A stretch of DNA of 64,000 nucleotides from NCBI RefSeq assembly GCF_011075055.1, contig NC_058148.1:13323969-13387968 (forward strand), given 5' to 3'. The translations under genes were made by a program, and so were the position numbers. Source of the stretch: Mangifera indica (taxonomy: Eukaryota > Streptophyta > Magnoliopsida > Sapindales > Anacardiaceae). The notes under the pieces were generated by a model. It was given only the letters and a program-made list of their open reading frames with translations, had not been told where the DNA came from and searched no databases. Numbering within the stretch: the stretch's first letter is position 1; each line of letters begins with the position of its first letter. Positions 1 to 13,113 of the stretch are shown in pieces.

Positions 1-63
1 AAAAATTGAAAAATATGAGTTTTAGATTACAACTAATCTTGGGTGGGAACAAATCTTTTAGCC
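1..63. mobile_element. Terminal end of a Mutator-type MITE, cut by the window edge
   Basis: The sequence CTTGGGTGGGAACAAATCTT near 39-58 is the outer end of the same terminal inverted repeat that bounds the complete elements at 10955, 13114, 41737 and 43749. The rest of the element lies left of the window. Confidence 0.45.
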
Positions 64-287
64 CTACAAATTATTTGGTCATAAGGCAACCACTTGCATT
101 ATTCTGAAAATAAAATAAAATTTAGGGGGGCCATACATTAATCTATAAATGCCCACGCAAATTTGGATAGATTTGCTTCTCTCTTCATCCAATTATTTAC
201 AATCCTTTGAAAGAATATAATGAAATGTGACAGTTTTGTTATTCAAAGCTAAAGCCCGAGGGCCTAGCCTAGCCCGAGTTTATAAAA

Positions 288-700
288 GGCCAAACGAGTA
301 TTTCCCACCCAAAGATTATTGTTTTTCCAAGTATCCCTTTTTAATTTTGAAAATCTCAAATATCTATCTATGAGTAGATAAATTTAATGAAACTCTAACC
401 CCTTAAAATTTTATCTCTTTTCCCCCCCTAAACTTTAAAGACTAAAAGTTTTTTTTCCAACCTAAGTTTTAAAAATGACAATTTCCCCCAAGGTTTTGGT
501 TTTCAGATCTTCGACACCAAATCTTATGTCGTTGTTGGTTGTTTATCCCTCTCGAAGCTTCTCCCTCTCTGACGGTCTTTCTCCACTCATTTAGACGTCC
601 GATCAACGTCGAATGAGACTTGGAAGATGACGAGAGATGAAGAGTTTCATTGGGGAAGATGAAGCTCTTCGTCTTTCAAAAGAATGCTTCTTTTGAATAT
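288..700. mobile_element. One-ended remnant of a Mutator-type MITE
   Basis: It begins GGCCAAACGAG followed by TTTCCCACCCAAAG, which is the terminus of the local MITE family. The interior carries the family's less AT-rich segment with repeated GACG/CGTC and GAAGATGA motifs (about 500-680). No opposite terminus was found, so this is a half element. The right boundary is a guess. Confidence 0.35.
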
Positions 701-925
701 ATAAAATTATGTATATAAATTTTTGGTATATAATTTGAATATATAAACGATATGTTATTATATACTTGAATGAATTTAAATTAGATAATAAATCATATCT
801 AATCATATGATAATATATCATCAATATGCTAAAAATGCTTATTAATTTCATTTACCTACCGAGAGAAAATGTTACGTACACCAGAGGTTGCAAAATAATT
901 AAAACAAAGTCTACGACAAAAGATA

Positions 926-1445
926 GAGGTGGCAAAATGGGTGCGTCACCCATGGATAATCCATCTAAATACAAGTACGGATTTTAGACTTTTGAACTCA
1001 AACCTACAAATAATTAATTTTTACGGGTGGGTTAAGTATAATTGCAGGTCACCCATTTTTTTATTCATTTTCTTTTTGCATTTAAACATCAAACTTATAA
1101 CGTACTAAACACAAATTTTATATATTTTCTCTTTTTTTGATATGAAATGAATTTAAATCCATCTAACATTGAAAAATTTGTTGCATTGGAAACAAATTTA
1201 AAAATATATGAGCATTAAACATTTATTATAAATATTGATTTAATGTTTAATACTAAAATTTTTCAAATTTATAAAAAAATATTTTTAATAGTTTGAGATA
1301 AATTTTTGTTCTTTATAAAAAACTTATATATTTAAAGAAAAAAAATATAAAATAAAAAAATAAAAAAATAAAATTTAATGGATAACCCACGGATCATTCA
1401 TATCCGTCAAACTAGATATGTGGTTTATAAATCATCACCTCTATA
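926..1445. mobile_element. Possible hAT-like non-autonomous element
   Basis: The left end reads AGAGGTGGCAAAATGGG and the right end, reverse-complemented, reads AGAGGTGATGATT, so the two ends share about seven bases. Inside each end are related words (ACCCATGGATAATCC and ATGGATAACCCACGGATC). AGAGGTGGCAAA is typical of plant hAT termini. I found no convincing 8-bp target duplication, so this is tentative. Confidence 0.25.
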
Positions 1446-2946
1446 ATTCAACCGATTTTAACTCATACCCGTATCTGTCTAGCCTGGCCGCCCAACGGTT
1501 TGCCAGTGTAGCAAAGGAAAGGGATGACATTTTACAGAGAAAGCTTTTATTTCCAACGGGCAATCATGGTGTCTGCAGCAGCTGGAGAAAACGATGGTTT
1601 CATGCACGTGGATGTGGGTTAGCTTTACCGGACCAACTAAATGTGCTTATCAATAATCATTCATGCATTCACATCTATCTACTTACTGGAAAAAAAGAAA
1701 AATTAGAATATATTTTAAGTAGTGAAAATGGGGTTGAAGAGAAGCATTAAAAGCTAATAAAGCAGTTGTTTGGGTATACACTATTATTGTAGGGTTTTTG
1801 TTATTGAGTTATGCATGGTCCCATTGGCAGAACAACTTTCATGTCAAGGCACAGGGAGCTGAATTTGTAGGTGCACTATATTTGCTTTTGCTGCGCAATT
1901 CGGCGATGAATTATTGATGCAAATTTGTCATAACCTTGATTTCTCCTTCACATCAACATTCGATCGATCGGTCGCAATTACAAGTTAAGAATAGGTGTAG
2001 GATGAGGTTCCAAAAGATACATCAAGAATTAATGTCACTGTTATTTAACACTTCATGCTAAATATACTTATGTATATGATTCTTCTTCTTTTTACCTGCT
2101 TTTGCAGGCACCGTCTTTGTCTCCGCTTTAACGCCATATAAACACCGTATCCCAAAGGCGGCGACACCGCTATCTTTTTCAAATGGAAGATATGGAACAA
2201 AATGTTAGTTTATGGTTGCCGAATTTGCCTGTTGGATCGGTAAGGCCAAACGGCCAGGCCACGATCTGCTGGAAACTAGCCAGTCCAATGCAGCCAAGCC
2301 TTCTTTCCTGGCCTCACAATAAGGCTTTTTGTCTCCTTCTACCATCATTGTTTTTCTCTTCAGTCTCTTTCTCTTAATTGAAATTTATGTTAAAGGATTT
2401 AGAAGATGAATTAATATTTAACTTTCCTTATAAGGGAAAGATAAATAGATTTTCAAATTTCAAAATATCATTTCATCAAAGTTATAATATATATGTATAT
2501 ATTATAAAATTTCGTATTTTTTTTAACCCACGTGGATAAAACATTCCCATTGGTCCATTGCTCCACAGTACAGTCAGTCCATCTTCAACCAGTAGTTGTA
2601 CTAATAGCCAATATTCACCGTCAGATGATCTAATCACCCCACACACGTGTTGCGTCTTGATGGACGTATCGTTTAATTTATCAACACCCACTTCCATCAC
2701 ATGTATTGACGGCTGTAAACTTCGCAAAATACTAAAGAAGAACATGCACAGCCACATGATTTAAAATTTCCGGTCAGAGATCAAATCTATGATAAGACAA
2801 TACATTTTCAAAGAACCCCCAAATTATCTACTAAGAAAAATTCACCCAAACACCTCACGATAATAGTTCAATTTAGGGGGGTTAATGAAGTAGAATAATT
2901 TATTTTATAAAATTTTGTACAAAATGTTACAATAAATTCACTCCAT
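1446..2946. other. Intergenic, no gene recognised
   Basis: Several short open frames exist (1418-1750 and 2183-2377 on +, 2482-2757 on -). None shows a domain, a splice structure or any similarity I recognise. The sequence is AT-rich with no tRNA or long repeat. It may hold distal promoter for the gene at 3175. Confidence 0.5.
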
Positions 2947-2967
2947 TGACGTCACCTCCCTTATAAA
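2947..2967 (+). promoter_or_regulatory. Core promoter: TGACGTCA box and TATA box
   Basis: A palindromic TGACGTCA, the classic bZIP (TGA-type) site, lies at 2947-2954. It is followed within eight bases by TATAAA at 2962-2967. The ATG is at 3175, leaving about 180 bases for a leader, which is normal for a plant gene. Transcription start is inferred, not seen. Confidence 0.5.
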
Positions 2968-3174
2968 TGAACTCTATTCCCTTCTGCTTAATTACCCCGC
3001 CCACTTCTCGTCTTTTATTTTGCATCCAAAACTTGCTCTGTTGACCATATCTTCCTCCTGAGAACCACCGTCCTCCGCCGTCAATGACTGTCAAACATCC
3101 CACTTATCTCGTTAACTCAGCATTGTCTCATTAACAGTCGTAGAGCGTACAGAGATCGCTCTTGTGCAAAAAAA

Positions 3175-4155
3175 ATGGGTTGTTGTGTCAGCAGTGAAGC
3201 TTCTTCTATTTCAAAGAAAGACGAGCTCGTGAACGGGGGATCTAATGGGTCTTCAAAGGTGAAAGCTTTTAGTCACGAGAATAGAGCGGCTCCACCGTCA
3301 GTGGAGGAAGAAACCGTGAAAGAAGTTCTCTCCGAAACCCCCAAACCCAAACCCCAACCTACTCCCTGCCCGAAACCTGACCCAGATTTGACTGCCAACG
3401 TCAAACAACAAGTGCAAGAAAACAACTTTTTCAATCAGAACCCGGCGGTTTTCACCAAGATCCAAGAAAATCACCAGCTTGAACAGCTAAAGCACAAGAA
3501 CGTGGCCAAGAAACAAGAGTTGAACAATGTGAACGAAGAAAATATGTCTGAAGTGTCGGAAGTTTGCAGCTTGAGCTTCAGTGAGAGCGTGTCAACGACA
3601 ACAAATATCACCGATAGAAGAGAGAATGAAGAAGATCAAGAAGTGATGCAGCAAAACAGAATGCGGAACAATAGATCTCCGGCGAAGTTTACGCAGCAAA
3701 GAAATCAAGATTTTCGGGTCAGAAAAGACCGGGTTGTAACTCAGTCACCCACCCGAAGATTCGAACAATCACCGGGTAAAAGAAACCCTACCGGATCAGT
3801 GAGGTTGGTCCAGAGTGGCAGAGAAGAACCGGGTCGGGTTCCGAATCAATCAATTGGAAAAAAATGCAGAGACACAGGTGAAAGCTCCGGAAGAAGGTCC
3901 AGGTCACCGGCTGCAACCAGATCTGCAGCAATTGGTCGGAGCCCATCTACAAGAAGAACGATCCAGTCTCCGGGTCGGACGAAGAATGAATCGGGTCAAA
4001 ATGGTAGCCATAAACATACTAATAGCAGAAAAATCGAAAGCCCTAGCAAAACGGAGAACAGGTGGCCAAGTAATGATCAAAATAATAATAACTCAAGTAC
4101 GAATGAGTCACTTGAAAACCCACATGTCTCCCTGGAATGCTTTATTTTTCTGTAA
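3175..4155 (+). CDS. N-myristoylated SR-rich plant protein, function unknown
   Basis: This is a single-exon gene of 326 residues. The N-terminus MGCCVSS has Gly2 for N-myristoylation and Cys3/Cys4 for palmitoylation, so the product is probably tethered to the plasma membrane. After a Pro/Lys-rich stretch (about 55-72) comes an acidic Ser-rich segment with the motif SEVSEVCSLSFSESVSTTT (about 125-143). A basic Ser/Arg/Pro region (about 165-290) follows, with repeated RSPA, QSPTRR, QSPGK and RSPSTRR motifs. The C-terminus SLENPHVSLECFIFL matches the conserved tail of a plant family usually named serine/arginine repetitive matrix protein 1-like. That name reflects composition only; no splicing role is known to me. 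The conserved tail shows the frame is complete. The start is fixed by the MGCC motif. Confidence 0.85.
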   Translation: MGCCVSSEASSISKKDELVNGGSNGSSKVKAFSHENRAAPPSVEEETVKEVLSETPKPKPQPTPCPKPDPDLTANVKQQVQENNFFNQNPAVFTKIQENHQLEQLKHKNVAKKQELNNVNEENMSEVSEVCSLSFSESVSTTTNITDRRENEEDQEVMQQNRMRNNRSPAKFTQQRNQDFRVRKDRVVTQSPTRRFEQSPGKRNPTGSVRLVQSGREEPGRVPNQSIGKKCRDTGESSGRRSRSPAATRSAAIGRSPSTRRTIQSPGRTKNESGQNGSHKHTNSRKIESPSKTENRWPSNDQNNNNSSTNESLENPHVSLECFIFL

Positions 4156-6426
4156 AGATGATGAATTTTAATCTACTTCAGTTCATTCTGTTCACGTTTT
4201 TTTTTTGAGTCAGAGGACAACATTTTAGCCACTTGAATACGTTAAGACATAAATACATGTTTTTCTCTGCAATCGAGGTGAAAGATTGCCTTTACTCTGC
4301 CTTAATAATTTGACAGACTGGAATGAAATGAAATAAAATTGAAGGGTCCACAGGAGACTCTGAGGATCCTGGAATTGAAGTACTGAGATTCAGCTTTCGT
4401 GTTAGGCTGAAGAGAGCATGACATGAAGCAACCCGTATTCTCATGTGGGAATCTCTAATTTTTTGGTGATTTTGAAGTATAATAAAAAATAATTAATCAC
4501 ATGAATAAATTACAAATTAACATCTCAGTTGTATATATAAATTCGTTTGGACATAGTTTTGGTGCTCGTGATAACACTGAGGAAGAGCCGTTTGGCACTG
4601 AGGACAAAATACAAATACAAAATGTATTTGTGGTCCTAATTGTATTGTAATTAGCCGTTATTTGCAGAGTCTGGGCTGTTCCCTTTGCAAGTCACTTTCA
4701 TTATATATAAACAAAGGATAAATCAATGACTGGTTCTAATGCAATCAAATGAAGTCAATTGAATCAAGAATGTGCCAAAATTCAAAGTTCAAAATTTAAG
4801 GTGAAGTTCAGTTATTCACCATCTGGGTAACTTCAATTTTTTTGGTTTAGCCTATTTGAAAAAAATTTTTACTGTAAAGTAAAATGGATGGGGATAAAAT
4901 TGGTTTGATTGTTGTAGTGGATTAAAAAGAACAAAATACACAACAAATGGACCTAATATTGGCAATCATTGGGCCACTATTGTTAATGGGCAATACCCAT
5001 TTTGACATAAATAATATTATCTGTTTTTGATAAAAATAAATAAAAAATCATTTTTATAAAATATATGCCTTAAAATAAATTGGTCTATGTTTTACAGGAA
5101 TGTAAAAATGGGTCTAAACCATGAACCAAGAAATTACTACTTAATAAAAATCGGTTTTTTTTTTTTTTGGTACAAGTGATTTTACATAACTTTATTTTCA
5201 ACAAATCAAATGAGGCATTATATGGGATTTTTCAATTAATTATTCATTATATATAAGTAATCCATGAAACAAAACCCTTAAAATTCATGAATGACTTCTA
5301 TGAATGGAAGCTATAAATGAACTTCATTGATGAAACTGTAAGATTATTATTATTATTATTATTCAGTCTATAAAAAACTTTATTCGAACTGAATTATCAT
5401 ATTTAATCAAAATCAATCATACTAAATAAAAATAAATCTCGAATTTGGTGACCTGTATAATTAAATTTTCATACACATTTATCCAACAATTATGTTGACA
5501 AGACTGTCAGGAATGTAAAAGCGTTGAGTCTGTCTATACTATGCCAAAGCAATCCACTATTATTTTAGATCTCCAGTAAAATGAGTAGTGTGATGGATGA
5601 ATGTGCATATAGATGAACAAGATTTAATTGAATGGAGTAAAACACTAAAAGTCGGTGACTATAGGACAAAAAAGGAGCAATTTTGATTGTATTTACATGT
5701 TTGGCATGTTCGAAAAAGTTGCTCCATCAGCCATTATCGCTGTTTAGGCCCAAAATAATTGCAAAAAGCATGCCTGAAACTGAAAGTTACTTTGTTTCAT
5801 CAAGATTATCATTGTTAAATTACATGTTTAAGCCAATTTAACCAAATTTAACTTTACATTAGTAGAGGCATTGAATCATTGCAGCCTGCATTTGTTGTTT
5901 CTTCTAATCAATCTAAACAATTTGCCTTGATTAGAGGAGTAGCCATGGCTTTAGTGGGTAACATCCATGATTACATGGATCTTGGTAGATATTCTCTCAC
6001 GCGAATAAGCATAATGCTCTTCAAAAGTAATCAAATTAACAAGGGTATGCTTGAGCACCCATATGAATTTTAGCAGTAAGCTTCACAATGAGAATTTTGA
6101 GGTCTTTCACTGAGCAACAACTGAGATTAACTCAACAAGAATTATATTCCTCATCTTCTAATTTTTTTTTTTTTTTACACGTAGAGTGATCCATTTGATG
6201 GCTCCAGAAGACCATACTTTCGGATCATGCATACTGGAAAAATTTTTAAATATCGCTGAATCCAGGGCAATAACTAATGCTATATACAAAACATAAATAG
6301 CACAAGGGTGGAAAGGTTGAAAAAAGGCAACACCTGGTGCATATTCAACATTCTTGCTTGTCTTCACAAATAATTCATTTTCCTTGGGTTCTCAGGTATG
6401 TGACTTGAAATGTAGCAAGGAGCAGT
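4156..6426. other. Intergenic between convergent genes
   Basis: It contains the 3' UTR of the MGCC gene, with an AATAAA-like A-rich stretch at about 4322-4340. It also contains an (ATT)n tract near 5345-5363 and, towards 6150-6426, the presumed 3' UTR of the minus-strand membrane-protein gene. No other gene was recognised. Confidence 0.5.
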
Positions 6427-9400
6427 TTAATGGGTATTAGTCTTCTCGTATAGAGCTTGAGTTTGAATTTGAGTTAGTGGTGGAATTGGACAAAGGGCAG
6501 TGTTGATGGTGTGGCCAAGAAATGCGTTCAGGAGGACAGGGCACTGGAGCTGGGTGGGCAATGAAAGTAGGAATTTCATCCCCGGCATCAACACAGAAAC
6601 ACCATTGGCATATACAGTCATCTGTAAACACAAAATTAGCAATAGAAAAACAGCTTAAATCATACTGGCACAATTTCATCAAGTAAACATGCATCAGAAA
6701 TGACAATTATAAAACTCAAAGCCACTATCATCAAGTTTCAGGAAAATTATCATATTAATATGACAAGCAGTCTGGACTATGATTCTGCATCTACGTTTAT
6801 AGCTATATGAGGAACGCAAATCATATGAACTGTGAGGTAATATGCAAGTTAGAAAAACAAATGACCAGGCACTAGCCCGGCTAGAATCACTACAGCTTTT
6901 CTTTGCCATTTTAGGTTCTCAGCTGGATATAATAGAAACTAACTGTAATTCACACTAAGAGGCCACATATCAGCCAAATCAGTAAGAAATCTCAATGAAG
7001 TCAACATTATGTGTGATGTAAGAAATCTCAAGAAAATGCATATGGCATATCATTTTCTGGTCATAACAGATGACTGATAATTGGAATAAGTATAGGACAG
7101 AAGGTGAACTATTGTGAGCTCCTACTCTTAAGCAAAAAAATGTTTAAGAAGTTTTATAGCTAAATTTGCTTGTTTTGTGCAATTAAGGCCACATAAAACA
7201 GAAAACTGTCAGCAATATCAGATTTCCATTTTCACTCTTGTGGCAAAACCACCAGTGAGCTTATATCTGGATCAAATAAAGGAAGAAAGAATTTGGTACT
7301 AAATTATTCAAAACTCTTCCTCATAGGAAGCTAACATATTAAGGCACTGAATTGATGGTTCACCAATTAAAAGGCAAAGATTAAACAGATAAAATTTGTC
7401 TTTATGACACAGATCTAAGCATATATAAATGTTCTAGGATCCTCTAAGGAGTTAAGTTTATCATGCAATCATTTAAAACAAAAAAGACAAGAAAACAACA
7501 AATAAACAAAGCAAAATATGAAGGTAAAAATAAAATGAAGTGTATGGTAGTGCTTTCATACTGCCTTCTTTTTATTTTTTCTTTTAATGTTTGACTTGGT
7601 AGACAAGGTAACAACACTGTCCCTGACAATGTATATTAATCCTGTTTTATAGTGGACAGAATATATGCATTCCAGAGAATCAAACAATATTTAACAGGGT
7701 TGATATGATATGATATAGAAATTCAACTAAACTAAGCAGAATTTATGACTTCTTTGCAAAGAAAAGGAATGAATGTTATTCTAAATAAATTGAAACGTAC
7801 ACACAAGGTGTCACTGCAGTAAATAAACTATACATTAACTGACTTAGACTCAAGACTCTCAGTTCAGATGTTTGCTTAGCAGTTAGTCTATCTTGAGTTC
7901 CACCTATGTTTCAATGCTTTTCGTTGAATTTGTTTAAGATTGCCAGTGGACCAACAAGTGTCTGCACATCACATCAACTGATTTTGCTTTGCTTATGGTC
8001 ATGGTGGAGCCAATGTCTTTGAAGAGAAATGGTCCACAGACGAAACTAACGGAAAACTTCAAACACTGGACTAAAAAATGCAGTGTCCCTGAACTGATAA
8101 TCCACCAACGCTTTTAGGGAACATCTGGTCCGAGTTGAAAAACCATTAGACAAGGGTCACAAGTTCACAAAGTGATTTAGACCCATCAGCAGATAGCTCA
8201 CAGTGGAATCCTTAAAAGCTGACAATCAGTTGGATGATATGATTTAGAATCATCTGAACCAAAAAATTTCCCTTAAGCTTTCTTTTCTAAATAAGCATCT
8301 GATCAACTCAGTAACTTTGAGAAGGTTTCCTTGTTGGCTTAAGACCCCACATTAAAGTTGGCCCTCGTATTTAACAGTAGTGTTGGATTAGTAGGTGGGG
8401 GCAGTGGGGTTTCTTGTTTCTCAAAAGCTATGGCACATGGTAGACCACAGATGTGTTGAATTATGCAGGACCCTCATAGGATCCTCCAAAACAAATTAGC
8501 CTGTGATCAATTGGTTTATCTTTCATCATAATGTAGCATAACCACATAATAATATATCAAAAACATCCGTAATCCATGGATTTGTGTGGTTAAAAAACGA
8601 ATCTAGCTAGATGCACAACTCATTAAGAAAATAATAAGACAAGAACTTCCCCACAAAGAGAACCTGTCTCTGAACCTCAGCACAGAGCATGCGATTGCAT
8701 CATAGTCATTAGTGATAAGACTCATAGCCACCATGTAAAGTGGTGGGTCTAAACAACAAGAAGTACAACTAGTCCTAAGACTCATTGGTTTGGCACCAAA
8801 CATTCAACAACAGACAACTTATCAAATAGGGCATTGCCCAATAATTATGACTACAGACTACCCTGCTCTGGAATGATGAAAACAACTTAAGAATGAAAAT
8901 TTTCCGAAGTTATTCCAGAATTTTAGCTATTTGGTCACGGGACAAAAGAAAGAGAAGAAAATAAAATGGATAAGATGTGTACTCCGATAGGAATTATGTC
9001 TTTTGCCTGTCTGCATTGACAAAGTCTCTGTTGTGAATGTCAGTTTTGTGAAGAAAGGAAACAAAGAAATCTCAAAAAATCAAAACAAGAAGAAAACCCT
9101 TTGAACCATGAAACAAGAAAATTTCCGGCTGATAACCAAAACGAAGGAAGATCAATGAGAACCCAATCATAAAAGGCTATACTTGATACATGGACGGGAT
9201 CCACTGTTATAATGGGTACCAACACTACTCGGCAAACTCCCTGAAGCCAGTCAATCCAACATTAAAATGCACGAATTACAGTAAAATAACTCAACAAAAG
9301 GAAACAACTTTAAGTATTATTCAGGAAGAAACAAGGACATCCGGTAAGCTAAATAACTCGCATGCAAAACCCGAAATTAAACGATGCACAGAAAAAAACT

Positions 9401-9732
9401 AAAAAGGGCAAATTTAAAGCGAAGGGAGAAATATGTAGGCTTACTTTGGGTGAAGGGTAGCGAAGCTTAGGATTGAAGGGCAACTGAGATTCAAGATCAC
9501 CATGAGAGCCATTACCATTTGGCGAAGTGGGTCTAAGGAATCTTTCAAAAATGGCCATGACCAAGAACATAGAGATGAGAATAGCAGTAGCTACAAAGCC
9601 AAATGACACCGCGTTAACGGAGTTGTCGAAGTGTCTCCAGTGATCTTCTCTCTGCACGTTGTTCAATGGCGCTCCTGTTGGTGCCCATGCACTGTAACTG
9701 TAGTTGTAGCTATTCTCTCCTCCACCTCCCAT
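6427..9732 (-). CDS. Small plant membrane protein, exon 2 apparently frameshifted
   Basis: Two coding exons: 9732-9445 (96 codons) and 6621 down to about 6427, joined in phase 0 across a 2.8-kb intron (donor AAA|GTAAGC, acceptor TTTACAG|ATG). I chose MGGGGENS at 9732 rather than the upstream in-frame ATG at 9795, because the homologous proteins I recall start there. Residues about 41-66 form one hydrophobic segment, predicted to span a membrane once. Exon 2 opens MTVYANGVSVLMPG, a conserved block. The family then continues DEIPTFIAHPAPVPCPPE, but here those residues are in the +1 frame because the G run at 6560-6563 has four bases where five would keep frame. Read as written, the tail is unrelated and stops at 6427; in the conserved frame it stops at 6437. 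Function is unknown. The frameshift could be an assembly error or a real lesion. Confidence 0.7.
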
Positions 9733-10954
9733 TTTTAATTCCTCCAATTTTACGTGTGCTTCCTTTTCTTGTTCATGGCAGTGCACAATATACACCGAAA
9801 GAGTAAGAGAGAGAGAGAGAAAGAGGAAGGTTCGAAGTGTTAAAGTTCTGGCGGTACTTAAAGGGGCTTTTCTACAGTTGAAACTCTAAAAAGAGAGAGA
9901 GAGAAAGAAGGGATGTGAGTGTGACTTGTCAGCTTGAGCTATTTCTACAGGAAGGTGAGCTGATGGAGGAACAAGACAAGAATATTGAGCTTTGGAATTT
10001 GCAGAGTTTTGTGTTTTTTTTTTTCTTCTCTGCTGCGCAAAAAATTGAAAAGGGTCGATGCATCGTCCCACCAATGTTTGGCCTATAAACCTTTTAACCC
10101 CAAAATAGCATAAATAATACTTTTACATTCAAAGTCAAACGTTTAAAAAGCAAAATATGGTTTTATCACTATTATTTTTTAATTTATTATATAACTCTAA
10201 ATCAATAAAAATTAAAAAATCTCATTAAATATCTAAATCACGATTTCAAGTTGTTATCAATTTTATCATTCATCTTCTTCCTTTATTAATTTCAAGCTAT
10301 TATCGACGAAAGTTTTCAATTGATCAAGTTATTTTTAATTTTGGTCAATCGTAGGTGGAAGCTTTTTCTCGAGGGGGTGCTCTTAACCTTAAAATATCAC
10401 TTATTCTGGTGTTTATCAGTGATGATATACAATCAGTTTATATACTAATGAAGATATTTATATTAGAGTTTTTTTTTTAATTATTTCTTTCCATTTAATC
10501 CTTAATAGTGGGTTGGTTACACCTATAAAATTATTATTTTATCTTTACATTATTATTTTAAATAAAAAATATTATTTATACCATCCATGGAAAAATGTTT
10601 TTACAAACAACCTTTCAAGTGAAAATTGTAATTTACTCATCGGAAGATGGGTTGGGTTTATGGGTTTTGGCAATTGACTTCTCAGTTTTATTTTATTTAA
10701 CAAGCCAAACCAAGACAGGAAATGGATTGGGACTTGAACCTTTAAGTTCATGGTCATGGCTGAAAGGCATTTAAAATTATCCAAACATTTACATTAAAGT
10801 ATTTATTTAATTTGTGATAAAAATGTGGGTTCAATTATTCAAGCTTTTATGTCCAAACCATATGAAAAAACTTTATGTATACAATTTCACAATCATGGGT
10901 GACATTTTTATAACTTTATGCACCCCTTTAACTCATTAAAATTAATAATATAAA
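9733..10954. other. 5' flank of the minus-strand membrane-protein gene
   Basis: It holds two GA microsatellites (about 9809-9824 and 9892-9906), typical of plant 5' leaders, followed by AT-rich DNA. No gene was recognised. Confidence 0.5.
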
Positions 10955-11384
10955 GGACAAAAGATTTGTTCCCACCTAAGGTTTGATGTAATTTCAAACT
11001 CCTATTATCAACTTTCAAAAACTTAAATATTCATTCATAAGTTAATTTTTAATAAAAATTTCAATTAGGGTTAAGAATGAACTCGTTATTTATTAAAAAT
11101 ATTTAAAAAATTAAAATTTTATCATATTTTCTTCTCTAAATTAAAAATCTAACAATTTCTTTACTTAAAGTTTTAAAAGTGACAATATTTTCCCACCCAT
11201 AAAGAGGAAAATATGATAAAATTTTTATTTTTTAAATATTTTAAATAAATAACCGTTTTACTTTTAACTCGAACTGAGATTTTTAACAAAAACTAATTCA
11301 TAAATAGGTATTTGAGTTTTTAAAAATTGATATATAAAAATTTGGAATTACATCAAACCTTGGGTGGGAAGAAGTCTTTTGGCC
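10955..11384. mobile_element. Mutator-type MITE, 430 bp, long inverted repeats
   Basis: The left end GGACAAAAGATTTGTTCCC and the reverse complement of the right end, GGCCAAAAGACTTCTTCCC, are nearly identical. The homology continues inward (ACCTAAGGTTTGATGTAATT on the left). The arms together make up most of the element and there is no coding capacity. Target duplications are not clear at this copy (TAATATAAA and AAAAATAAA), but related copies have exact 9-bp ones. Confidence 0.75.
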
Positions 11385-13113
11385 AAAAATAAATAATTTA
11401 ATTGATTTAATCAATTGAATTTTGTAAATTTAAGTGAACTTAACTATTTGTTTAAATAGATAAGTTGGTGTGATTAAATTGCCTTTTAATTAAAGAAAAA
11501 AGCAAAAATACAAATATAAAAAGATGTAAAATAAACAAATAATTCCTCCGAGCTTCTGAAATGTACAACAATTGGTGATTATGTGCCGTCCAGACAAGCG
11601 GTGAGTGGTCCTACGTGGTCTTCACGTTATTCAAGTATAGATGCCTCTCATGGTGGCCGGATCTAATTTTATGTTAAATATCTTACATATAGTATATTAT
11701 AACTTTTAAAAAATAAAAAAATAAAATAATAATAAAAATAATTAATATATTATCATTTAAAAAAATTATAAATATATTTAAAATTTTAAAATTTTTTGTA
11801 TAAACCTTTATTGTAATATTATTTTCTTAAAAAATATATTGATTAATAACAATGATATATATTATATTATATTAATAATAATATATCATATTATATATAT
11901 TATTTTATATTAATATTATATTATATCATAAAATAATACCATATATTGCATCCACATATTATGCATGTCATTACACTTATTGCATCCACACAATTATTTG
12001 AAAATAATTAAGTTAATTTAAGATTATTATTATTATTTTTTTAAAAATTTTAAGGAAAGAAATTCATCTGAAAATTATATTTGATTATCATCGACAAATG
12101 ACTACACGCTTTACCTTACATATATATGGACGGTGCGATTATATTCATCAACCCCCACATGCAGTGTGTCGGATTATGTGCCCACGTTTTTCCAACTAAT
12201 CGAAACCCCATGGTCCCTACCACCTATACCCTGTTTCCAAGTGTCACTTTCACTTCACACGTTACCCCTATCGCCACGTGGCTCCATCTGAAACGGTCTA
12301 TATTTTCCAGAAAACAAAAAATGGAAACATAACACTAAACTAGAGCGAAAAACTAAAAAAGCAAAGGCATCGTTCTCTCTCTCTTACCCAACATATCACT
12401 TCCTTTGTCGGCTTTTTCAGCTTCATACCAACACTCAGACATGTAAATCTCGCGATTGGTCCCAACATCAACGGCCCTGATGTCTTCTAAATCCGAATTA
12501 AATCAGAGCCGTCCATTTGATGTTGTTGATTAGTCAAAGTCAAAACGTGCTTAAGTAGGGTCCATCAGGCCTGCTTGTGCATAGTGTCACACGTGCGATT
12601 GCGTTTGCTTGTGGAGGTGGAGAAATTGACTAGGATTTGAAGTTGAAGAGAAAAGTGTGATGAGTGCCAGGCCGGGGTCAGGGGCGCGTGGTGGCTCAGG
12701 CTCAGAATTAGGGTCACGTGAGGGTATCCTTTTTTAGTCAAATTTTCTCTTCTTTTGATGGCCGTAAATTGACCACTTGATGGGTTGGAACTTGGGAGTC
12801 TCGGACGACATGGAATTGGGCTCCCTTTCGGCCTATGCTTTTAAAATTCCGGTGGACCACGTTGGGCTTTTCTGTCATTTTGATAGGGCCCAATAAGAAA
12901 GCAACATCATTTCTCCATAAAAAATTTTTTAATCCCCCGTCTCTCTCTTTAGCTTCCATCTTCTGGAGGATATAATTGTAAAAAATATATATATATTCTT
13001 CTTTGTAAAAATTTGCAATTACCAATAAATTAAACGAATTTTCCATCATTTTCATATTAAAGAGGGAAACAAGAATTAGAATATTCGATCCCTAGAGGAC
13101 AGAGAAATGAAAA
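11385..13113. other. Intergenic, no gene recognised
   Basis: It is very AT-rich to about 12050. At 12100-12720 it becomes less AT-rich, with several CACGTG or ACGTGG words (for example near 12276 and 12715). That segment looks like promoter DNA, but I could find no gene it would serve. Confidence 0.4.

Noticed and set aside
1418..1750. A 110-codon plus-strand open frame
   Set aside because: No domain, composition or splice support. It starts inside a probable transposon end.
3815..4171. A 118-codon frame overlapping the MGCC gene
   Set aside because: It is the +1 shadow of the SR-rich coding region. The conserved tail SLECFIFL is in the other frame.
12100..12720. GC-richer segment with several CACGTG/ACGTGG words, considered as a gene or promoter
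   Set aside because: No coding block, tRNA or splice pattern could be found on either strand, so it was left as unexplained intergenic DNA.
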